Under the pieces are notes generated by a model. That model had not been told where the DNA came from, did not search any database, and saw only the letters and a list, made by a program, of their open reading frames with translations. DNA of 64,000 nucleotides from positions 310,001-374,000 of the forward strand of contig NZ_CP019724.1 in NCBI RefSeq assembly GCF_002005225.1, written 5' to 3'. Position numbers and translations under genes: made by a program. Source of the DNA: Streptomyces pactum. GTDB taxonomy: Bacteria > Actinomycetota > Actinomycetes > Streptomycetales > Streptomycetaceae. This document shows positions 42,698 to 49,441 of the stretch, piece by piece. The stretch's first letter is position 1. The number at the start of each line of letters is the position of its first letter.

Positions 42698-44175
42698 CGC
42701 AGGATCTCCTTGGCGAAATCGGTGGGCGCGGGACGGGACGGGAGCACGTGCAGCGTCAGCGCCACGCTCTCCGGGTCGACCTCCCGCCGGGAGGCGAGCA
42801 GCCGGTCGGCCGTCACGGGGTCTTCCCCGGTGTGGGGATTGCGGGCGTGGACCGGGAAGTGGTGTCCGGCGATCTCCAGGCGGAGCCGCGTGCCGGCCCG
42901 CAGGCGGCGCGCGAGCCGGCCGAGTTCGATGGTGAACCCGGTCTCCCGGCCCGCCGGTTCCTCGCGCCGCAGGACGCCCACGGCGAGTCGCTCGGCGGCC
43001 CCGGCCGGGGTGAGGGCGACGAGCCGTGCGGCCCAGTCGGCGGACGGCGTGTGCGCGGTGGCCCGCAGACGCACCTGTACGGGTCCGACCACGTCGAGCG
43101 GTCGCGGCAACGGAGGGGTGACCATCAGGCAGCGGTCGGGCGGTCCGCCGGTGAGGACGGTGAGATCGTCGGAGCGCACGGGACGGTCGGGGTCGGCGGT
43201 GAAGGCGGTACCCCGCAGCGGCCGCAGCCGCCGCGTGCGCGGCTCGCCGTCGGCGCCGGCGGCCGACCACAAATCGCCGCCGCCCAGCGCAAGCGCGCCG
43301 CGGCGGCCGGCGGCGAGCCCGCCGGTCAGGGCCCGGCGGGCCCAGCGCACGTACAGCTCGCCCAGGCGCACCCCGTGGGCGGGACCGGCGTCGGGGCCGG
43401 GTGCGGCGACGAGGCCGTGGCCCCAGGGACCCAGCAGCAGTCGTGCCGAGGGTCCGCCCCAGGTGTGCCACAGCGCGAAGGTGTCCTCGGTGAAGTGGTC
43501 GTGGTGGCCGCCCACCGCGAGCAGGGGCATGCCGGCGCGCACCGCCCGCGACGCGAGCCGGCCGCGGTCGCGGTGGCGCCACAGGCCCGCCCAGGAAGGC
43601 AGCCTTCGGCCCAGCCGCTCGGGGAGACCGGTGATCGGCAGGTGGGTGAGCAGACCGGGGTCCGCGGCGAGAGCCCTGTCCAGCACGCTCTCGTCGGAGT
43701 CCCGCCGGTCGCCGTGCGCGGCCCACCACCCGGCGCGGGCCAGCAGCCGTTCCACACCGGAGGGTTCGCGCGCCGTCTCCGCGGCGCCGAGCGCGGGTAC
43801 CGCGGCGATGACGGCGTCGGGCCGGGCGTCTTCGGGCGTTTCGAGGGCGAGGACGAGGGCGCAGTGGGCGGCGTAGGAGGCACCGGCGGCGACGAACCGT
43901 CCGTCGCTCCACGGCTGTCGCCGGAGCCACCGGGCCGTCACCGCCCCGTCGGTCACCTCGTTCTCGTACGGGCGCCAGTCCCCCGCCGACGCGAACCGGC
44001 CCCGCACGTCCTGGACCACGGCGGCGAACCCGTGCCGCGCCCAGCCGCGCGCCTCGGCGTGGTGCCGGGCACGGTCGTAGGGGGTGCGGATGAGGACGGC
44101 GGGGAAGGGGCCGTCGCCGTCGGGGAGCAGGACGTCCGTGGCGAGACCTTCGACGACCGTGCTGAAGGGCGTCAT
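42694..44175 (-). CDS. Peptidase S15 / CocE-type alpha/beta hydrolase
   Basis: The 493-residue protein has the S15 signature: an alpha/beta hydrolase domain with VLLPDGDGPFPAVLIRTPYDR, VVQDVRGRFASAGDWRPYENE, and the nucleophile elbow FVAAGASYAAH (Ser). The late His is in GPWGHGL, and a C-terminal jelly-roll domain follows (VGPVQVRLRATAH ... LRLEIAGHHFPVHARNP). Family members are X-Pro dipeptidyl peptidases, cocaine esterase and alpha-amino ester hydrolases. Embedded between leader-binding and YcaO genes with ATGA overlaps on both sides, it is almost certainly part of the pathway, as leader or core trimming peptidase or an ester/amide hydrolase. No signal peptide is seen, so it acts in the cytosol. 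Confidence 0.85.
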   Translation of the reverse strand: MTPFSTVVEGLATDVLLPDGDGPFPAVLIRTPYDRARHHAEARGWARHGFAAVVQDVRGRFASAGDWRPYENEVTDGAVTARWLRRQPWSDGRFVAAGASYAAHCALVLALETPEDARPDAVIAAVPALGAAETAREPSGVERLLARAGWWAAHGDRRDSDESVLDRALAADPGLLTHLPITGLPERLGRRLPSWAGLWRHRDRGRLASRAVRAGMPLLAVGGHHDHFTEDTFALWHTWGGPSARLLLGPWGHGLVAAPGPDAGPAHGVRLGELYVRWARRALTGGLAAGRRGALALGGGDLWSAAGADGEPRTRRLRPLRGTAFTADPDRPVRSDDLTVLTGGPPDRCLMVTPPLPRPLDVVGPVQVRLRATAHTPSADWAARLVALTPAGAAERLAVGVLRREEPAGRETGFTIELGRLARRLRAGTRLRLEIAGHHFPVHARNPHTGEDPVTADRLLASRREVDPESVALTLHVLPSRPAPTDFAKEILR

Positions 44176-45026
44176 CCGTCCTGCTTCGGCATCGGGGCGA
44201 CCGCGGGCACCGGGAGGACGGGGTGTTCGGTGACGGTCAGGTTGCGCAGGTCCACGCACCGGAGCCGGCGCCGTGCCGGAAGGCCGGCCGTTTCGGGGGC
44301 GCCGGTGGCCCACCGGCCGAGGTCGTCGGCGAGCAGGGCCGCGAGCAACCCGGCGGCGGGGGCGGTGAGCCGGACCGGTGCGCCGGACGTGCGGGGCCCG
44401 CTCCAGTAGGCGGCCAGCTCGCGGTGCGCGGGGGTGGCGGCCAGCCGGCGGGCCCGGACATGCGCCGCGGTGACGTCGCCGGGGACGGCGGCGAGCGGCT
44501 CGACGTACGCCTGCCAGCCCTCGCGGTGGCAGCGCAGCCAGGCGACCCCGTGCTCGGGCAGCCGGTCGGCCGCGTCCCACAGCCCGTCGGGCACGGGCCC
44601 GTCGAGGCACCACACGACGGCGGCGGGGTTTCCGTCGAGCAGGTCCCCGGTCTTTGTCGACGACGTGTCGGGAGCGGTCCGGACGGGAGTCGTTCGCGGC
44701 TCGGCGCCCAGGGCGGCCAGGTGCAGGGCCAGCGGTTCGGTCAGTACCGGTTCGCCGAGCAGCCGGACGTCCCGGCGGGCGGCGGGCCACTTGGGGTGCT
44801 GTTGTCCGTCCGTCAGGTAGCCGGCCCCGTGGAAGGCCCTTACGACGCGGCCCAGTTCCCCGTCCGCCGGGGCCGCGGCGGCGCCGGAGAGCAGGGAGAG
44901 CAGGGCGTCCTCGTCCGCGTCCCGTGCCCTGATACCGAGGAACTCCCCGTCGGCGGTGCGGACGGCGAGACCCCGCCCTGGTACGGCGACGACTTCGACA
45001 CCGGGTACGAGCCGGCTGCGGGACAA
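44172..45026 (-). CDS. TOMM leader-peptide-binding protein (RRE plus E1-like 'C protein')
   Basis: The 284-residue protein starts with a winged-helix RiPP recognition element (residues about 8-75: PGVEVVAVPGRGLAVRTADGEFLGIRARDADEDALLSLLSG and RVVRAFHGAGYLTD). The rest is the degenerate ThiF/E1-like fold that docks YcaO enzymes: DVRLLGEPVLTEPLALHLAALG, NPAAVVWCLDGP, GVAWLRCHREGWQAYVEPL. It lacks the nucleotide-binding GxGxxG, as expected for TOMM C proteins that bind leader peptides rather than ATP. The start is TTG at 45026 with a perfect AGGAGG six bases upstream. Homologous C proteins present the precursor to the YcaO enzyme. It is the first enzyme gene after the precursor and the intercistronic hairpins. 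Confidence 0.82.
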   Translation of the reverse strand: MSRSRLVPGVEVVAVPGRGLAVRTADGEFLGIRARDADEDALLSLLSGAAAAPADGELGRVVRAFHGAGYLTDGQQHPKWPAARRDVRLLGEPVLTEPLALHLAALGAEPRTTPVRTAPDTSSTKTGDLLDGNPAAVVWCLDGPVPDGLWDAADRLPEHGVAWLRCHREGWQAYVEPLAAVPGDVTAAHVRARRLAATPAHRELAAYWSGPRTSGAPVRLTAPAAGLLAALLADDLGRWATGAPETAGLPARRRLRCVDLRNLTVTEHPVLPVPAVAPMPKQDG

Positions 45027-45059
45027 GGCGATCCTCCTGACGACGGGCCTGGGATGGGC

Positions 45060-45093
45060 GTGGGCCCGCCCGGAAGGCAACGGGCGGGCCCAC
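45060..45093 (-). terminator. Intercistronic hairpin (attenuator) after the precursor gene
   Basis: A perfect 13-bp stem (GTGGGCCCGCCCG / CGGGCGGGCCCAC) with an 8-base loop lies between the precursor stop and the next start codon. Partial terminators here are typical of RiPP operons, making precursor mRNA more abundant than enzyme mRNA. Confidence 0.8.
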
Positions 45094-45096
45094 GGT

Positions 45097-45116
45097 CGAG
45101 GGCGGTCGGGCCCTCG
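45097..45116 (-). terminator. Second hairpin directly behind the precursor stop
   Basis: A 7-bp stem (CGAGGGC / GCCCTCG) with a 6-base loop begins one base after the TAA of the precursor. With the larger hairpin it forms a tandem structure that could terminate or protect the short precursor mRNA. Confidence 0.6.
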
Positions 45117-45117
45117 C

Positions 45118-45231
45118 TTACTCCTCGGTGTCCTCGAAGGGGTTCTCGACGAGCGCGTTGGAGTGGGAGGCCGAGTCGTGGGCGAGCTGACCCGGGTCGG
45201 TGATGGGCGCGAACACCTGCTCGTTGTCCAT
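45118..45231 (-). CDS. RiPP precursor peptide, 37 residues
   Basis: This short gene encodes MDNEQVFAPITDPGQL then AHDSASHSNALVENPFEDTEE. A strong GGAG lies five bases before the ATG and the stop is TAA. The N-terminal part looks like a leader (hydrophobic V-F-x-P-I pattern suited to RRE binding). The likely core contains four Ser and one Thr but no Cys, with two His flanking Ser residues (HDSASHS) and an acidic tail. YcaO plus SagB chemistry would make oxazoles beside His and Asp, a plausible metal-binding set. It is preceded by a Zur-like box and a -10 element, and followed by tandem hairpins, which is typical of RiPP precursors. Leader/core boundary is inferred. Confidence 0.85.
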   Translation of the reverse strand: MDNEQVFAPITDPGQLAHDSASHSNALVENPFEDTEE

Positions 45232-45288
45232 GAACTCTCCTTGTTCGTATGGGAGACACGTCGTTCGGACGAACGCCGTGACGGCAGC

Positions 45289-46110
45289 CTAATGAATCTG
45301 ATTTTCATATTCTAGTTGTGGGAGAGGGTGATCTGGATAACACACCGGCCAGCCCCCTTCGGGGTCCCGGCCCACCCGGCCGGCCACCTTCAGCACGTCC
45401 GCCAGCAACCCCGGCGTGACGACCTCCCCCGGCGGCCCGTCGGCCATCACACGGCCGTCGCGCAGCGCGACGATGCGCTCGGCGAACCGGGCAGCGTGGG
45501 CCAGGTCGTGCAGCACCATCACCACGGTGAGCCCGTGCTCCTCACGCAGACGCACCACCGTCCGCAGCACGTCGAGCTGGTGGTGCAGGTCCAGGTAGGT
45601 GGTCGGCTCGTCCAGCAACAGGACCCGGGTGTCCTGGGCGAGCGCCATCGCGAGCCGCACCCGCTGCCGCTCTCCCCCGGACAGCGCGTCCACGTCACGG
45701 TCGGCCCACTGCTCCACACCGACGTCCCGCAGCGCCCGGTCCACGACGGGGTCGTCGCCCTCGCGCAGCATGCCCAGCGGGCCACGTACCGCGTAACGGC
45801 CCTGCCGCACCAGGTGACGCACCGTCATCCCCGGCACGGCGGGCGCGGACTGGTGCAGCAGCGCCACCTTCCGGGCCGTGGCGCGCCTGGTGAGCCGGGC
45901 GAGGTCGTCCTCACCGAGCAGCACCCGCCCCCGGTCCGGCCGCAGCAGCCCCGCGGCCAGGCGCAGCAGGGTCGACTTGCCGCAGCCGTTCAGGCCGATC
46001 AGGGCGGTCAGTTCGCCCGGCCGGACGGTCAGGTCGACGCCCCGCAGCACGGCTCGCGCGGGGTAGCCGAAGTGGACCCCCTCGACGCGGATCCCCACGG
46101 ACTCGGTCAT
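45289..46110 (-). CDS. Siderophore-type ABC importer ATPase (FecE/FhuC-like)
   Basis: The 273-residue ATPase has Walker A GLNGCGKST, the Q-loop region ALLHQSAP, signature LSGGERQR, Walker B VLLLDEPTTYLDLHHQLDVL and the switch His in VMVLHDLAHA. The DEPTTYLDLHHQ sequence is characteristic of siderophore and cobalamin importer ATPases. It is the last gene of a four-gene importer operon, 20 bases after the second permease gene. Its final codons overlap the Zur-like box that precedes the RiPP precursor, so importer and biosynthetic genes are continuous on the same strand. The substrate is most likely a metal chelate. Confidence 0.93.
   Translation of the reverse strand: MTESVGIRVEGVHFGYPARAVLRGVDLTVRPGELTALIGLNGCGKSTLLRLAAGLLRPDRGRVLLGEDDLARLTRRATARKVALLHQSAPAVPGMTVRHLVRQGRYAVRGPLGMLREGDDPVVDRALRDVGVEQWADRDVDALSGGERQRVRLAMALAQDTRVLLLDEPTTYLDLHHQLDVLRTVVRLREEHGLTVVMVLHDLAHAARFAERIVALRDGRVMADGPPGEVVTPGLLADVLKVAGRVGRDPEGGWPVCYPDHPLPQLEYENQIH
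45293..45307 (-). promoter_or_regulatory. Zur-like box 2, before the RiPP precursor
   Basis: TGAATCT-G-ATTTTCA is a 7-1-7 imperfect palindrome, 62 bases upstream of the precursor ATG. It matches 12 of 14 arm positions of the actinobacterial Zur box as I know it (close to TGAAAAT-N-ATTTTCA). It overlaps the stop codon of the importer ATPase gene and would cover the transcription start. Confidence 0.65.
45309..45314 (-). promoter_or_regulatory. -10 element of the precursor promoter
   Basis: TAGAAT on the minus strand sits directly upstream of the Zur-like box, placing the expected start site inside the box. No clear -35 hexamer is seen at 17-18 bases. Confidence 0.45.
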
Positions 46111-46130
46111 GCTCTGTCCTTAAGTCGACT

Positions 46131-47138
46131 TCAGAACGTACGGCTCGGCGTGCGGCGCACGACGACCAGCAGCAGCGCGGCACCGAGGCAGGCGGTGAGC
46201 GCCCCGACCGGCAGCGTGAGCCGTCCGGAGTCCAGCGTCTGGGCCAGCAGCCGCGAGGAGAGCTGTGCCGCCGCATCCGCCCCGCACACCACGACCGCGC
46301 CCAACAGGGCGGCACCGGGAAGGCTCGCCCGCAGGTCCGCGCCGAAGACGGACACCGCCAGGTGCGGGACGAGCAGGCCCACGAAGCCCAGCGCTCCGAC
46401 CGCGGCCACCGCGCCCGCCGTCAGCGCCACCGCGCACAGCAGGGCGAGGGTCCGGGCCCGTCGGGCGGACAGACCCGCGGCCAGGGCGATGTCGTCCCCG
46501 CAGCGCAGCAGGGTCAGCGGCCCGGCCAGCAGCCAGGCCACGGCCCCCCAGGCGAGCGCCCACGGCCACAGCAGGTGCCAGTGCTGCCACACCCGGCCCT
46601 CGGTGGTGCCCACCAGCCACTGGACGACGCTGCCGAGTTCGCCCGGCTCGACGAGAAGCACCATGGCGGTGAGCCCGCCGAGCACGGCCGACACCAGCAC
46701 CCCGTGCACGGCGGTCTGCGCGGGATCCCCACCGCCGCGGCCGGCGAGCAGCCACAGCAGCGCCGCTCCGGCGCATCCGCCCAGGCAGGCCGCGAGGACC
46801 ACGGCCAGGGGCGAGTCCCACCCGGCGAACCCCAGGGCTGTCGCCGTGACCGCTCCGAGGACCGCCCCCGGCGTCACGCCGGTCACCTCGGGTCCGGCGA
46901 GGGGGTTGCGCAGCGCGGACTGCAGGACCAGTCCGGCCACGGCGAGGCACGCGCCCGCGCCAAGGGCCACCAGCAGTCTGGGCAGGCGGAGTTGCCAGAG
47001 GATGTGGCGTTCCGTCGCATCTCCGCCACCACCCAGCACGCCCCAGACCACGCCCGGGGACATGCCGCGACCCGCCACCAGTTCCACCCCGGCGCAGACC
47101 ACGGCCAGTGCGGCGAGCACCGCGAAACGCCGGCTCAT
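46131..47138 (-). CDS. FecCD-family ABC importer permease (second)
   Basis: The 335-residue permease has about nine to ten membrane helices and the FecCD/BtuC motifs: LRLPRLLVALGAGACLAVAGLVLQSALRNPLAGPEVTGVTPGAVLGAV near the start, and GALGFVGLLVPHLA with the EAA-like ATPase contact loop late in the protein. These permeases import siderophores, haem and cobalamin. Its ATG overlaps the first permease gene by four bases. With that permease it forms a heterodimeric channel for a metallophore complex. Confidence 0.93.
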   Translation of the reverse strand: MSRRFAVLAALAVVCAGVELVAGRGMSPGVVWGVLGGGGDATERHILWQLRLPRLLVALGAGACLAVAGLVLQSALRNPLAGPEVTGVTPGAVLGAVTATALGFAGWDSPLAVVLAACLGGCAGAALLWLLAGRGGGDPAQTAVHGVLVSAVLGGLTAMVLLVEPGELGSVVQWLVGTTEGRVWQHWHLLWPWALAWGAVAWLLAGPLTLLRCGDDIALAAGLSARRARTLALLCAVALTAGAVAAVGALGFVGLLVPHLAVSVFGADLRASLPGAALLGAVVVCGADAAAQLSSRLLAQTLDSGRLTLPVGALTACLGAALLLVVVRRTPSRTF

Positions 47139-48382
47139 CGCACGTCCTCCGTTCCAGTCGCCCGGACGGGCGGAGAAGAGGCATCACCCGCAACCTCGGC
47201 GCCCGACTCGTCTCGGCGCGCGCTCCGTGACGGCGCCGTGCGGGAGGCCTCCTCCGCGGCGCCCGAGGTCAGGGCCCCCGGCCCGTGCGGCACGCGGGTG
47301 GCACCGGAAGCCGCCGATCCGCGCCCGGTCGTCCGGCCCCGGCGGCCCGACCGCATCAGAGCGATCCCGGCCGGCACTCCCAGCAAGGCCGTCCAGGCAC
47401 CGGCCGGTGTCTCCACGGGCGCCAGCGCCAGCCGGGCCGGAACGTCGGCGACCGTCACGACGACGGCGCCCCACGCCGCGGACCAGGGAAGCCAACGCAC
47501 CGCTCCCGCTGCGGGATCGAACCACCGGGCCAGGTGCGGGGCGAGGAAGCCCACCCACGCGACGGGCCCGCACACGGCCGTGACAGGCGCGATCAGCACG
47601 ACGGCGATGGCCAGCGCGGCCAACCGCGCCCGCTGGGCGCGCACGCCCAGTGCCGCCGCGTCCTCGTCACCCAGCCGCATCACCGAGAGCACCGGCGCGC
47701 ACAGCACGAGGGCGGGTGCCGCGACAAGCAGCCACGGCCACAGCCCCGAAACGTCGTCCCAGGTCCGGGCGGACAGGGAGCCCAGCAGGTACCGGTAGAT
47801 GAGCTGGAGGTCGAGCTGGTCGGCCATGACCATCAAAACCAGCAGCGCGGCCTGCAACGCCGCCGCGACCGCGGCGCCGGTCAGCAGCACGGCGGAGGGG
47901 CTGCGCCCCAGCCCGGCGGCGAGCAGCGTCAGCCCGCCGCCGAGCGCGGCCCCGCCCAGGGCCAGCACGGGCTGGACGGCGGCGGGCAGTGACAGCGTCA
48001 GCACCAGCGGGGCGGCCACGCCCAACGCGGCTCCGGACGAGACACCCAGCATCTCCGGCACGGCCAGGGGATTGCGCAGCGCCTCCTGGAGGACGAGCCC
48101 GGCCGCCCCGAGACAGGCTCCGGCGATCAGCGCCAGCACGAGCCGGGGTACGCGCAGTTCGGTGACGACGATCCCGGCGAACGTGGTGTCCCCCTCCAGC
48201 ACCGCACCGGCGAGACGGTGCGGTGGGACGTTTGGGGTGCCGAGGCTCAGCGCGCACATCGACGCGACGGTCAACAGCGCGATCACGAGGAGGGGTTGCC
48301 GCCACCGCGCACGAGGCGAGGGACGCCCGGCCGTCGCCGCCAGGTGGTCTGGCGCGGTGGACGCCGAGAAGGGCGCCCTCAC
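47135..48382 (-). CDS. FecCD-family ABC importer permease (first)
   Basis: The 415-residue protein contains a FecCD core (about residues 30-340): LRVPRLVLALIAGACLGAAGLVLQEALRNPLAVPEMLGVSSGAALGVA and PVAWVGFLAPHLARWF. A C-terminal tail of about 75 residues (SGRRGRTTGRGSAASG ... VRATGTEDVR) is low-complexity and probably cytosolic and disordered, which is longer than usual. I chose GTG at 48382 because it overlaps the lipoprotein stop codon (GTGA); the longer open frame to 48643 is a shadow. Together with the second permease, the ATPase and the lipoprotein it makes a class III (siderophore-type) importer. Confidence 0.9.
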   Translation of the reverse strand: MRAPFSASTAPDHLAATAGRPSPRARWRQPLLVIALLTVASMCALSLGTPNVPPHRLAGAVLEGDTTFAGIVVTELRVPRLVLALIAGACLGAAGLVLQEALRNPLAVPEMLGVSSGAALGVAAPLVLTLSLPAAVQPVLALGGAALGGGLTLLAAGLGRSPSAVLLTGAAVAAALQAALLVLMVMADQLDLQLIYRYLLGSLSARTWDDVSGLWPWLLVAAPALVLCAPVLSVMRLGDEDAAALGVRAQRARLAALAIAVVLIAPVTAVCGPVAWVGFLAPHLARWFDPAAGAVRWLPWSAAWGAVVVTVADVPARLALAPVETPAGAWTALLGVPAGIALMRSGRRGRTTGRGSAASGATRVPHGPGALTSGAAEEASRTAPSRSARRDESGAEVAGDASSPPVRATGTEDVR

Positions 48383-49356
48383 CGCAGCGCGGCCGTGGCC
48401 TCGTCGAGGACGAGGCCCAGGGAACGAGTACCGCGCCCCTTCGCCCACACCTCCGAGTTCACCTCGTGCACGTCCCCGTTCCGCACTGCCGGGATCTTGC
48501 CCCACAGGGGGTTCTCCGCCAGCTTCTCCGAGAGCTTGCCGTCCGTGTCGCCGAAGCTCATCGTCTCGACGAAGAGGACGTCCACGTCCCGGGCGAGAAT
48601 CTGCTCGAGGCTGTAACTCCCCTCGATTCCGCCGGACTTCCACGGGTAGTCGGCGATCTTGGGGAACAGGCTGGCGGCCACGTCGCCCTCCGGGGTGGCG
48701 ACGCCGAAGTTCTCGTCACTGCCGTAGATGACGAGGGCGGTCTTCCCGCTCGGGGACTTCTCGGCCTCGGCGAGCTTGGTCCGGAAGGTCTTCTCGGCCT
48801 TCTCCCCCTCGGCGGTGCGGCCGGTGAGCGCGGCCAGGTCGCGCAGGTACCCCACGCTGTCCTCCCACGTCTCGGGCTGCATGGCCCAGAAGGTGGTGGC
48901 ACCCTTCAGCGCGGGAGCCAGCTTGCCGTGGGTGTCCCCCAGTCCGATCACCAGATCCGGCTTGTGGGAGAGGATCGCCTCCACCTCCGGGGCGATGAAC
49001 CCGCCGGGGACGACGTCGACTTCCTTGGCCTTCTCCTCGCCGAGGAAGCCGGAGTGGGCCAGCAGCGTGCTGTTGGTGGCCGTCGGAACGATGCCCAGTT
49101 CCGTCAGGATGTCGTCGCAGAGCGCGAACAGGCACACGATGCGCTCCGGCTCCTTGTCGAGGGAGACCTTCACACCGTTCGTGTCGGTCAACCGTGTCGC
49201 GGCCTTGATGGGTTCGACGGTGACGTCGGTCCTCGCCGCGGGCTTGGCCTCGGCGCTCGTGGCGTCGCCGGACGACGCGCCGCAGCCGGTCAGGACGGAA
49301 CCGACGACCGCTGCGGTGATCCAACCGCGGGCGAGTCTCGACGGTGAGCGCAGCAT
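48379..49356 (-). CDS. Siderophore-type substrate-binding lipoprotein
   Basis: The 325-residue protein has a lipoprotein signal (hydrophobic run then LTGC lipobox). It belongs to the class III periplasmic binding fold (FhuD/FepB-like): KEPERIVCLFALCDDILTELGIVPTATN, PEVEAILSHKPDLVIGLGDTHGKLAPALKGATTFW, ERLR-like helices, then IPAVRNGDVHEVNSEVWA. This differs from the ZnuA/TroA type that binds free zinc, so it should bind a chelated metal. It leads the importer operon. A Zur-like box lies 47 bases upstream of its ATG, in the gap shared with the divergent propeller gene. Confidence 0.92.
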   Translation of the reverse strand: MLRSPSRLARGWITAAVVGSVLTGCGASSGDATSAEAKPAARTDVTVEPIKAATRLTDTNGVKVSLDKEPERIVCLFALCDDILTELGIVPTATNSTLLAHSGFLGEEKAKEVDVVPGGFIAPEVEAILSHKPDLVIGLGDTHGKLAPALKGATTFWAMQPETWEDSVGYLRDLAALTGRTAEGEKAEKTFRTKLAEAEKSPSGKTALVIYGSDENFGVATPEGDVAASLFPKIADYPWKSGGIEGSYSLEQILARDVDVLFVETMSFGDTDGKLSEKLAENPLWGKIPAVRNGDVHEVNSEVWAKGRGTRSLGLVLDEATAALR

Positions 49357-49402
49357 GAAGCCCTCGCTTCTTCTCAGGAACCTGGAACGCCTAGAAGATA
49401 CA

Positions 49403-49417
49403 TGATAATCGTTTTCA
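49403..49417. promoter_or_regulatory. Zur-like box 1, between importer and propeller genes
   Basis: TGATAAT-C-GTTTTCA matches 12 of 14 arm positions of the TGAAAAT-N-ATTTTCA Zur pattern. It lies 47 bases before the importer lipoprotein start and 25 bases before the divergent propeller gene start, so one bound dimer could repress both directions. Confidence 0.65.
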
Positions 49418-49441
49418 GCAACCGCTCTTCTGGAGGACTTC

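Noticed and set aside
39845..43876. 1343-codon plus-strand frame across the RiPP genes
   Set aside because: It is antisense to four well-supported genes with family motifs and has no domain or ribosome site.
41318..43930. 870-codon version of the YcaO protein
   Set aside because: The extra N-terminal half is a shadow of the S15 hydrolase gene. The start at 42697 has GGAG and overlaps the hydrolase stop.
45262..45275. CGTTCG-GA-CGAACG inverted repeat in the precursor leader
   Set aside because: Short repeats of this kind are common in GC-rich DNA, and its position between -10 element and start codon does not point to a specific regulator. Kept only as a note.
44172..45308. 378-codon version of the leader-binding protein
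   Set aside because: It would run through the precursor gene and the hairpins in another frame. The TTG at 45026 with AGGAGG gives a protein starting at the RRE domain.
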